From Candidatus Bathyarchaeota archaeon BA1 (GTDB taxonomy: Archaea; Thermoproteota; Bathyarchaeia; Bathyarchaeales; Bathyarchaeaceae): a DNA stretch of 11,003 nt. The notes beneath the pieces are model-generated. The model did not search any database, was not told where the DNA came from, and saw nothing but the letters and a program-made list of their open reading frames with translations. The stretch is from NCBI GenBank assembly GCA_001399805.1, contig LIHJ01000071.1:1-11003 (forward strand), in the 5' to 3' direction. Shown in pieces: positions 6,093 to 11,003 of this stretch (positions are counted from its first letter, which is position 1; every line of letters begins with the position of its first letter). A program made the translations under genes and the position numbers.

Positions 6093-6190
6093 ATTAGCCC
6101 TCATGAAGTGGATTGTGAGGCGAGTATGTATGCACTACCTTTTCCACGTTTAGGGTGGGCACTGATTAATGCTTTAGGCTTAGCCTGTTC

Positions 6191-6298
6191 GTGGAGCACG
6201 TTACCGCTCACTATAATTTGATAGAAGGCCTCTTTCAATACATAAGAGTAGAAATCCACCTCAATACTTTCATTGAAAGGTTGAAGAAAATCGCTTGA
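6191..6298 (+). CDS. Unrecognised 35-residue protein or fragment
   Basis: A GTG at 6191 starts MEHVTAHYNLIEGLFQYIRV, then EIHLNTFIERLKKIA, ending with TGA at 6296-6298. The residue pattern looks like two amphipathic helices. The frame is closed upstream by a TAA near 6167, so either this is a very small protein or the C-terminal piece of a decayed one. Its stop overlaps the TTG start of the next frame (TTGA), which suggests translational coupling. I do not recognise the family. Confidence 0.25.
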   Translation: MEHVTAHYNLIEGLFQYIRVEIHLNTFIERLKKIA

Positions 6299-6573
6299 TC
6301 ATCGTTAGGTCTTCCAACATCGGGAAGTACCTAACCAAGGAAGAAAAGGGGAGGCTTCATTTACTAAAGCGAAGGCTTGCTGGAGTAGCGGAAAGGAACG
6401 AGAAAGCCAAAACTTACCTTAAGTACTTAGACGAGTGCGATGTACTGAGAACATCTTCCTCCTCTTTCCTATCTTCTTTAAAGACGTGTATCAGATTCAA
6501 CGCAATTACACTATTTAGATTAATTATTAGCGAGGGCTATCTACTCGCCTGCAACTTCGTGTTCAGGGCTTAA
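6295..6573 (+). CDS. Hypothetical basic helical protein
   Basis: 92 residues from a TTG at 6295. The first half (NIGKYLTKEEKGRLHLLKRR, then NEKAKTYLKYLDECDV) is strongly basic, lysine-rich and predicted helical, like a small nucleic-acid- or partner-binding protein. The second half (from about residue 55) is a serine run followed by hydrophobic sequence, and looks less coding; the true protein may have been frameshifted there. No known motif is visible. It overlaps the preceding small frame by 4 bases, the same layout as the toxin-antitoxin pairs in this window, but nothing else identifies it as such. The stretch after it (6574-6830) contains no gene. Confidence 0.38.
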   Translation: MIIVRSSNIGKYLTKEEKGRLHLLKRRLAGVAERNEKAKTYLKYLDECDVLRTSSSSFLSSLKTCIRFNAITLFRLIISEGYLLACNFVFRA

Positions 6574-6831
6574 AACGCGCGCTAGAAAACAGAGGGAATA
6601 GTTCTAGAAGAGCCCTAAAAGCCACACCCTGCACCCTTGAAGAGCGCAAAGAAAAGAGAAAGATTATGAACTTTCGTCAGGTTTCCGTCTTTTCGCTGAG
6701 GGCGCCTGAAGCGAAGATTATAGATACAAATTGTGCTCTGTAGAACGCGCAGCAATACCAACAAATGGATGGCTATTTTTACATAAACATAGAAATGTTA
6801 GGGTGGTTTTTGGCTTTTTTGGGACTTTACA

Positions 6832-6868
6832 TTTATATATGGCTTAGCAGTTATTTAAATGGGTGATC
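6832..6868 (+). promoter_or_regulatory. Promoter and ribosome binding site of vapBC-C
   Basis: A TATA box (TTTATATAT, 6832-6840) is followed by GGTGATC at 6862-6868, the archaeal consensus Shine-Dalgarno, 3 bases before the ATG at 6872. Transcription would begin at about 6862-6866, giving a very short leader. AATGGGTG occurs twice here (6858-6865 and 6870-6877) across the site and the start codon. T-rich runs at 6806-6820 just upstream could end transcription from the left. Confidence 0.55.
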
Positions 6869-6871
6869 ATA

Positions 6872-7141
6872 ATGGGTGTTCAAATTAAGGTGCTCCAGAA
6901 GGGTAAGATCACGATCCCAGCCGATTTTAGAGAGAGGCTGGGGATCAGCGAGGGCGATTACCTAAAGCTGGAAATAGTGGGTAACAGACTGGTTCTAATC
7001 CCCCCAAACATTGTGCCCAACCCCACAGAGCTGCTCAGCGGGCTCGTGGAAGGGGTCTCAATCACGGAACCCATTAAAGAAGAGCTAAGAAGGGCGGCGG
7101 CGGCCAGGGTGAAAGAGAAGGCCTTGAGGACCCCGAAATGA
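6872..7141 (+). CDS. vapB: VapB-type AbrB antitoxin (pair C)
   Basis: 89 residues. The AbrB/SpoVT domain spans residues 3-46: VQIKVLQKGKITIPADFRER, then EGDYLKLEIVGNRLVLIPP. The C-terminal toxin-binding extension (NPTELLSGLVEGVSITEPIK and an Ala/Arg-rich helix) matches that of vapB-A in outline: both have a T-E-x-L-x-G motif followed by a short acidic-proline segment and a basic helix. ATG at 6872 is preferred over the in-frame GTG at 6863 because GGTGATC stands directly before it. The stop overlaps the vapC-C start as ATGA (7138-7141). Expected roles are neutralising VapC-C and repressing its own promoter. Confidence 0.92.
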   Translation: MGVQIKVLQKGKITIPADFRERLGISEGDYLKLEIVGNRLVLIPPNIVPNPTELLSGLVEGVSITEPIKEELRRAAAARVKEKALRTPK

Positions 7142-7536
7142 GGTTCGTCGACGCCAACGTCTTCATCTACACTCTCGTAAAATCCCCCAAGGAGGCCTAC
7201 GAAATCTGCGGGGGAATCCTCAAAAGGGTCGAGGACGGCGAGGAGGCGGTAACGAATACAGCCATCATTCAAGAGGTCGTCGACTGGCTGGAGTACAACA
7301 ACCGAAAGCGAGAGGTCAAAATCTTCATTACAGCTATCAACTCCTATCTCGCAATGCATAAAGCCAACATCATATGGGATGACATGATAGCCGCTCTGGG
7401 CGATATAGAAAAGCACGACCTAGACTTCGTCGACGCACTCACGCTGCAAACAATGAAGAAGAACAAGATAACCGAGATCTACTCCAACGACACAGACTTC
7501 GACAGGGTAAATTGGGTAAAACGTGTCTGGGAATAA
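7138..7536 (+). CDS. vapC: VapC-type PIN toxin (pair C)
   Basis: 132 residues, a complete PIN-domain ribonuclease. The acidic residues are D5 in RFVDANVFIY, E46 in AIIQEVVDWL, D99 in LDFVDALTL and D118 in YSNDTDFD, and the segment order and length are those of active VapC toxins. It is a paralogue of vapC-A, with matching positions for all four residues and the same start-overlap with its antitoxin, so A and C probably arose by duplication or by repeated gain of one family. The sequence between the Glu and the third Asp differs enough (WLEYNNRKREVKIFITAINS against the A protein) that target and antitoxin specificity have probably separated. No lesion is visible. Confidence 0.93.
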   Translation: MRFVDANVFIYTLVKSPKEAYEICGGILKRVEDGEEAVTNTAIIQEVVDWLEYNNRKREVKIFITAINSYLAMHKANIIWDDMIAALGDIEKHDLDFVDALTLQTMKKNKITEIYSNDTDFDRVNWVKRVWE

Positions 7537-8027
7537 TGCTCTAATTAACTCTGCATTGCAGTCACTTGTAACGTTTTAGAGCTAAAAGGACTTATGTCTT
7601 TAGCGCTCTCGCTTTGAAGTCGGTTATTGTTATCTACAACTTCGTGTCTGCTATTCTGTGTATGACTCCGTCTTCGACCTTCATCATCATTACATGCTCA
7701 GCCCATTATTGAAAATGTTACATGATACGTATCTTTCAAGATTTAAGTGTGATCACGCAACAACGTGTCGTGAAATATCAAGGACTGAACAAAGCGAAAA
7801 AAGAAGTAGTTAAGCTTTCTGTGGTAATATTGCCCGCTTTATCTTTAACAGCCACAACTTGTTTAGGTCTTTCCGCGTATCCCCACCTATTCCCACCTCA
7901 CGTTTGAAGTCTCCCCACCTAAACTTTGGCTCCATGATTGGGGGTGGCCTCGCGCGCCATTCGTGCAATCTTTACAGGGATTGTGTAATCTGGCTTTTGG
8001 GTGTTGAATCTTCGAGTGTTGAGTGGA
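7537..8027. other. Gene-poor stretch with weak coding traces
   Basis: No convincing gene. On the minus strand near 7600-7700 a short frame reads MMKVEDGVIHRIADTKL, then a TAG, then TDFKARALKT, which may be another decayed gene. A minus-strand frame of 41 codons at 7810-7935 (MEPKFRWGDFKREVGIGGD) is possible but unsupported. C-rich CCCCACCT-like words recur at 7880-7922. Confidence 0.4.
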
Positions 8028-8141
8028 CTTTTCACTAGCTTGAACAGTATCCCCTTTCATTAGGAGAGCATCCCCTTCCTAAAGGTATTTACGATTTAGC
8101 TCCAGATAATGTTTAACCGCCTCCGTAACCATAGCCACCAC
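8028..8141 (-). pseudogene. Second PaREP1-family remnant
   Basis: Reading the minus strand from the GTG at 8141 or the ATG at 8132: MVTEAVKHYLELNRKYL, an in-frame TAG at 8079-8081, then EGDALLMKGDTVQASEK. This lines up with the PaREP1 motif of the copy at 5772-6092 (EEYLEKGDIVQAGEK) and with the family pattern of a helix, then EGD or KGD, then QASEK. After QASEK (about 8028) the family's W-G-A continuation is missing and the sequence turns into unrelated low-quality coding. The leading domain is missing too. A stop codon plus truncation at both ends mark it as a pseudogene. Both PaREP1 copies here fail at the same place in the protein. Confidence 0.55.
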
Positions 8142-8530
8142 ACCTTACATCAATGGGTGCTTAAGTAAAGATTTAGGTGAAGGTGGAGCGTGATTAAGTT
8201 AAGCCTCTTTACTCTTGTCAATTATATGCATCATTACGTATCATGTAATGACTTAGCTTCAAACGCCGTCCACAGCCTGCGGGCTCTAACCGCGCTCCCA
8301 ACTCAAGCTACTAGTGTACTTACGTCGTAGCTAAGGCTAGGATAATGACGAAAAGGTTAAGGTAGTTCATCACCGGCAATGGTATCCCTACTTACCGCTA
8401 TGTAGATAAAAATTGGGGGATCATAAAGCGGGAGAGCTCGAAGAATGGTTGTTAAAATATTTGACTGGCGAACAAGTACTTTGCTTGATTTCTCTTGGTG
8501 TGTTGCGCGCATAAGGCGTGTAGCTCAGAA
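8142..8530. other. Gene-free stretch
   Basis: No supported gene on either strand. A 7-bp inverted repeat, TCATTAC / GTAATGA, lies around 8231-8252 beside an A/T-rich TATATG stretch (8222-8228), and could be a promoter region for the minus-strand PaREP1 remnant. GC content rises sharply towards the structured element that follows. Confidence 0.4.
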
Positions 8531-8856
8531 CGTGAACTACCCCCAGCTTTCGCAGGGGGCTTCCACTCTCATCATTGGACTCAGGCTGTCCGTAGGAGTG
8601 GTTCTGGGCTGGCTCACCCACAGCCCCTACCCGACCCAGAGGTCGTCAAGGCGACTTGCGTTGGGCCAGCACCGCCCACGGGTGTGCGCTTCAGCGAGGC
8701 GTTCCCCATCCCAGGGGTTCGGCGATTCAACGCTCGCAGTCGCTTCCGACCGAGAGGCCACAAGCCTTCGGCTTCATCGCAGTGGGAATGGGAGGAACAC
8801 GCTTAAAAAGTTGTCGCAATTCATCCCCGCCCTTTCGGACGGGGTCTTCTTGCGAG
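8531..8856 (+). mobile_element. Hairpin-bounded element resembling IS200/IS605 ends, without transposase
   Basis: A GC-rich segment stands out from its A/T-richer surroundings. It begins with GTGAACTAC and a hairpin at 8540-8559 (CCCCC-AGC, loop, GC-A-GGGGG) followed by CTTCC. It ends with AATTCAT and a hairpin of the same architecture at 8825-8844 (CCCCG-C-CC, loop, GG-A-CGGGG) followed by TCTTCTT. Hairpins in GAACTACCC...GGGCTTCC and TTCATCCCC...GGGGTCTTC contexts are typical of the ends of IS200/IS605-family elements and of their guide-type RNAs. In between are more stems (8603-8608 with 8635-8640; AAGCC/GGCTT at 8762-8774). All three plus-strand frames are open for long stretches, as expected for GC-rich structured DNA, but none resembles TnpA or TnpB. 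It may be a non-autonomous derivative or a solitary structured RNA gene. Confidence 0.45.
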
Positions 8857-8920
8857 GGGAAGATAAAGTAGCAAACCATATAACTAAGCGGCGCCATAGA
8901 TGTGGTGGGGCTAGCTAAGC

Positions 8921-9169
8921 GTGGCTGAGGACAGCCTTGAAGTGAGGGTTGCGAGGATTGAAGGGATTCTTGAGCAAATGGACAAGAGGCTTAACCACCT
9001 AGAATCCGACATCGCTGGCCTCAGAGGAGACATCGCCGGACTCAGGGAGGAGATGAACAGGAGGTTCGACGGCCTGTTCAAGTGGATCGTCGGCCTGATC
9101 CTAGGCATGTGGACCACAACCATGATGACGCTGATACCCATACTCCTAAAAATTCTGGGGGTCATCTAG
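8921..9169 (+). CDS. Coiled-coil protein with C-terminal membrane anchor
   Basis: 82 residues from a GTG at 8921. Residues 5-50 are a continuous heptad pattern (VARIEGILEQMDKRLNHLES, then DIAGLRGDIAGLREEMNRRF) with a near-exact internal repeat of one heptad, IAGLRGD/IAGLREE. Residues 53-79 are hydrophobic (FKWIVGLILGMWTTT, then LIPILLKILGVI), enough for one membrane span. Such short coiled-coil plus C-terminal membrane helix proteins are frequent in archaea; the function is unknown, and oligomer-forming membrane tethers or small holin-associated proteins of similar outline exist. A TATA-like CATATAA at 8878-8884 and GGTGGGG at 8904-8910 precede it. The GTG fits better than any later start because the first heptads begin immediately. 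The gene is intact and the next small frame starts 10 bases after it. Confidence 0.75.
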   Translation: MAEDSLEVRVARIEGILEQMDKRLNHLESDIAGLRGDIAGLREEMNRRFDGLFKWIVGLILGMWTTTMMTLIPILLKILGVI

Positions 9170-9179
9170 CTCCCCTCAA

Positions 9180-9362
9180 ATGCATCCAGTAGATGTCATC
9201 TTAGCCAGTTTTGTAATCACGGAAGCAACCATCTATATCTGTGGCTGGGCCCATCTGCGAGGAGCCATAATCAGGGACCTAACCGTCACCGACGACGTAG
9301 GCATATACAAATATTGTAGATGTGAATGGCACCGCGCGCTAATGCCATTCCGCATCACGTAA
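9180..9362 (+). CDS. Hypothetical 60-residue protein
   Basis: An ATG at 9180, 10 bases after the coiled-coil gene, opens MHPVDVILASFVITEATIYI, then CGWAHLRGAIIRDLTVTDDV. The codons are third-position rich in C/G like the neighbour's, which supports coding. From about residue 45 (YCRCEWHRALMPFRIT) the sequence coincides with a strong hairpin at 9324-9350 and looks less like protein, so the natural end may have been lost. I do not recognise a family; there are three cysteines but no clear motif. It could be the second gene of an operon with the coiled-coil protein or a truncated gene. Confidence 0.33.
   Translation: MHPVDVILASFVITEATIYICGWAHLRGAIIRDLTVTDDVGIYKYCRCEWHRALMPFRIT
9324..9350. repeat. 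Hairpin, 8-bp arms
   Basis: GAATGGCA (9324-9331) and TGCCATTC (9343-9350) are perfect inverted repeats around an 11-base GC-rich loop containing CGCGCGCTAA. No U run follows, so it is not a standard intrinsic terminator; it may be an RNA-stability structure at the end of the transcript. Confidence 0.7.
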
Positions 9363-9685
9363 AATTTCTAGGTGGGGCTACATAACTGTTATGATTGCGG
9401 CGACTCGTATAATCACGCTGATCATCACAAAGGTGGTCGTTGTTAGATAAGGAGGAGGCAACATCAAAGATCATGAGAAGACGCGTCCATGTAGGCGAGA
9501 GAGGAAACCAGGATTCCTTAACCTGCGCACCCAGAAGAAACGTAGGGAGAAGCGCTGTTGGAAAGAATACGGCTCCCAGCATTTGAGGAGATGGTGGTGC
9601 TGTCTCTGATAACTCCTAGGGAGATGCCAGATCTACCTCTCAAGTTTTTTCCTTAAGAAAGGTACCTGCTCGTAAAGAATCTGTA
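9363..9685. other. Gene-free stretch
   Basis: No supported gene. Short open frames on both strands are arginine-rich or broken and show no motif. A run of six T (9643-9648) may end transcription from the left before the next promoter. Confidence 0.4.
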
Positions 9686-9703
9686 TGATATACTTATATA
9701 TCA
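9686..9703 (+). promoter_or_regulatory. Palindrome over the TATA box of the RHH-protease operon
   Basis: TGATATA (9686-9692) and TATATCA (9697-9703) are perfect 7-bp inverted arms around CTTA. The right arm is part of a good TATA box (CTTATATAT). The start codon is about 43 bases further on, with GAGG at 9738-9741 as ribosome binding site. Ribbon-helix-helix proteins commonly bind palindromic or tandem sites in their own promoters, so autorepression is likely but inferred. Confidence 0.5.
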
Positions 9704-9745
9704 AGATGAAGAAGTTATACTGAGATTGTTAGCTTACGAGGCGAT

Positions 9746-10126
9746 ATGCGGATGGATGTAATCGTTCGAAACATTGATGGAGAAGTCTATAAAAGGCTCA
9801 AGGCTGAGGCGGCTTTAAGGGGTCTTACGGCATCTAGAGCGATAGAGGAGGCAATTAAGGCTTGGCTTGGGGATAAGGAGAAGGCTGTGTATGATGAAAC
9901 GGACGTTAATAATGATGAATACCTGAAAATGAAGCATAAACTCCTGGAGGACTACCGAGGCAAATACGTCGTTTTCTGCCACGGCAAATTCATGGGTTCG
10001 GCCAACTGCCTCGAAGAAGCTGGAAAACTGGTTTTGGAGGCTGGAGCCAAAAAGGCATTGATAACAAAGGTGGGGGCGAATAGGCCAGCCGGGGGCGAGT
10101 GGCTTTGGAGCTCTTTAGAAGTATAG
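9746..10126 (+). CDS. Ribbon-helix-helix DNA-binding protein fused to a DUF5678-like domain
   Basis: 126 residues. Residues 4-42 are a ribbon-helix-helix (Arc/CopG) domain: MDVIVRNIDGEVYKRLKAEA, then LRGLTASRAIEEAIKAWLG, with the short beta strand first and two helices after. An acidic, asparagine-rich linker follows (about residues 46-62). Residues 66-110 (LEDYRGKYVVFCHGKFMGSA, then CLEEAGKLVLEAGAKKALI and TKVG) fit DUF5678, a small domain often found in antitoxin-like archaeal proteins. ATG at 9746 has GAGG 4 bases upstream; ATG at 9752 is also possible and gives the more usual RHH start. The 3' end overlaps the aspartic-protease gene. Expected role: a DNA-binding autorepressor whose C-terminal domain contacts the product of the next gene. 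The gene is intact. Confidence 0.86.
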   Translation: MRMDVIVRNIDGEVYKRLKAEAALRGLTASRAIEEAIKAWLGDKEKAVYDETDVNNDEYLKMKHKLLEDYRGKYVVFCHGKFMGSANCLEEAGKLVLEAGAKKALITKVGANRPAGGEWLWSSLEV

Positions 10127-10515
10127 GCTGTGAAGTGTATATTGGGCCAGAACCTAAGATTCCAGCTTTGAAGGTTGAGGCTCGAGAAACCGTGTTTGAA
10201 AGGCGAAAAGCGTTAATTGTGCCCATTGATACAGGATTCGCTGGATATCTCCTTGCCCCACAAGACATTTACATCGAGCTGGGCACCTTGGAGCTTCCAA
10301 GAGAAGAGTTTGGGGTTTACACAACCCTTGCCGGACCCATAGTGCTTAGGAGAGCGGAAATAAAACTCTCTATCAAAGACGAGGAGATTGACACATACAT
10401 CGAGACACCCATCTTCGGAGCTGGCAAATTATTGCTAGGTAGGAGAATACTTTCCGAACTAAACATAGCTCTTATAGGAAAGAAAAGCCTCTGTTGCTAT
10501 CTAAAGCCAGCATAA
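10099..10515 (+). CDS. Retropepsin-like aspartic protease domain protein
   Basis: 138 residues from a GTG at 10099, preceded by GGGGGCGA; GTG at 10135 is a shorter alternative. It has the clan AA (retropepsin-fold) layout: KALIVPIDTGFAGYLLAPQD with the catalytic D44-T-G46, then a Gly turn (TTLAGPIVLRRAEIKLSIKD), then FGAGKLLLGRRILSELNIAL, the second-half hydrophobic-hydrophobic-Gly motif (LLLG, 111-114) and following helix. One DTG per chain means an active enzyme would be a homodimer. No signal peptide is seen, so it acts in the cytoplasm. It overlaps the RHH-DUF5678 gene by 28 bases and is surely co-translated with it. Substrates are unknown; the upstream protein is an obvious candidate partner or substrate. 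A decayed second copy follows. Confidence 0.84.
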   Translation: MALELFRSIGCEVYIGPEPKIPALKVEARETVFERRKALIVPIDTGFAGYLLAPQDIYIELGTLELPREEFGVYTTLAGPIVLRRAEIKLSIKDEEIDTYIETPIFGAGKLLLGRRILSELNIALIGKKSLCCYLKPA

Positions 10516-10552
10516 TCAATCAACCGTCATACCGACCTCCATGCTGAGGAAG

Positions 10553-10862
10553 ATGAAACCATACTTCGCTTGTGAAAACCAAGATGCCCTTACATCTTTC
10601 ATAGTAACGATTGACCACTCATAATAAGGCACCACGTAAAAGGAAAGGTGCCAGTGCTAACACCCGCTCAGATAATCAAGAGATATTCCTTGAAAGTCCT
10701 ACTCAGTGAGCTATCCACTCATAAATGATGTGGCTTCATGACCTTTGGCAAATTTTGATAGGTTTCGAAATATTGAGGGAGCTCAACTTGGCGCTTTTGG
10801 AGAGGAAAGCTTGCTTCGTCGAGGCTTTGGGTAACCGCACTGAGGATGCGTACCAGGGATAA
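10553..10862 (+). pseudogene. Decayed second copy of the aspartic protease
   Basis: Three plus-strand frames in order match the upstream protease. From the ATG at 10553 (GAGGAAG before it): CENQDALTSFIVTIDHS, then TAA at 10622, against ALIVPIDTGFAG in the intact gene. A second frame near 10648-10700 gives VPVLTPAQIIKRYSLKVL, against YLLAPQDIYIELGTLEL. A third frame from 10755 gives ILIGFEILRELNLALLERKA, against LLLGRRILSELNIALIGKKS, ending at 10862. The DNA TGGCAAATT(A)TTG is nearly the same in both, one base shorter here. The catalytic DTG has become DHS, the middle is shortened, and at least two frameshifts are needed. It is therefore a pseudogene, related to the neighbour but diverged rather than a recent duplicate. 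Confidence 0.63.
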
Positions 10863-11003
10863 AGATAAGGATAGATAGTATATACTAGAGATAGAAAGAA
10901 AGTTGGAGAATATGATCTTCAATCTCTTCAAATTTATTTCAATAGTTCTTTAGAAATTCAAGGAATATTAATAAGGTTGGGATTCAGCACCCCATGCAGG
11001 TCA
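10863..11003. other. Right-edge stretch with a TATA-like palindrome
   Basis: No gene is visible to the window's end. TAGTATATACTA (10876-10887) is a perfect 12-bp palindrome that contains a TATA box and could be the promoter of a gene beyond the edge, but no start codon with a ribosome binding site is seen. Confidence 0.35.

Noticed and set aside
6958..7416. Minus-strand frame of 152 codons opposite vapBC-C
   Set aside because: The plus strand encodes two complete, recognisable proteins here; the long antisense frame follows from their codon bias.
8445..8918. Long plus-strand frames (up to 157 codons) across the GC-rich segment
   Set aside because: Three overlapping frames are open at once, all are Arg/Ser/Pro-rich and lack TnpB or other motifs; a structured RNA or element end explains the sequence better.
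9355..9582. Minus-strand frame of 75 codons between the coiled-coil and RHH genes
   Set aside because: No ribosome binding site or motif; the composition is not coding-like.
10719..10931. Minus-strand frame of 70 codons at the right end
   Set aside because: Antisense to the third block of the decayed protease copy, which has direct homology to its neighbour.

Overview
The window looks archaeal, most likely a member of the TACK group (a Bathyarchaeia- or Crenarchaeota-like genome), though this is inference. The signs are AbrB/PIN (VapBC) pairs in unusual density, two PaREP1-family proteins, a TruD of the archaeal type, GGTGATC-like ribosome binding sites, TATA boxes at about -25, and frequent GTG/TTG starts. 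No tRNA, rRNA or CRISPR array was seen.

The layout is a toxin-antitoxin island laid over a gene graveyard. From left to right: two decayed minus-strand fragments (70-488); a frameshifted HEPN gene with a possible trace of its nucleotidyltransferase partner (559-1046); a broken PIN-like DUF3368 gene (1229-1425); a minus-strand pair made of an intact small flavodoxin and a short cysteine-rich membrane protein (1403-2035); a frameshifted, 5'-truncated truD (2268-3445); vapBC pair A on the minus strand (3449-4098); a sucD fragment carrying a small hairpin insertion and lacking its catalytic half (4418-4914); vapBC pair B (4977-5706); a truncated PaREP1 protein (5772-6092); an unrecognised overlapping pair (6191-6573); vapBC pair C (6872-7536); a second PaREP1 remnant (8028-8141); a GC-rich, hairpin-bounded segment resembling the ends of IS200/IS605 elements (8531-8856); a coiled-coil membrane protein (8921-9169); and a two-gene module of a ribbon-helix-helix/DUF5678 protein with a retropepsin-like aspartic protease (9746-10515), followed by a decayed second copy of the protease (10553-10862).

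The main pattern is a contrast. The three VapBC pairs, the flavodoxin, the coiled-coil protein and the RHH-DUF5678/protease pair are open from end to end. Nearly every other recognisable gene carries frameshifts, stops, truncations or insertions. Random sequencing indels should have hit both classes, so the contrast favours real decay with addictive or useful modules retained. Two VapBC pairs sit at the broken ends of housekeeping genes: the end of vapC-A lies 3 bases from the truncated 5' end of truD, and vapB-B begins about 60 bases after sucD similarity stops.

The best candidate for something little described is the RHH-DUF5678 plus aspartic protease operon. It has the architecture of a toxin-antitoxin module (DNA-binding gene first, overlapping second gene, palindrome over the TATA box), but a protease-fold protein stands where a PIN nuclease would be expected. 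All domain calls here are from reading the sequence; no database search was run.
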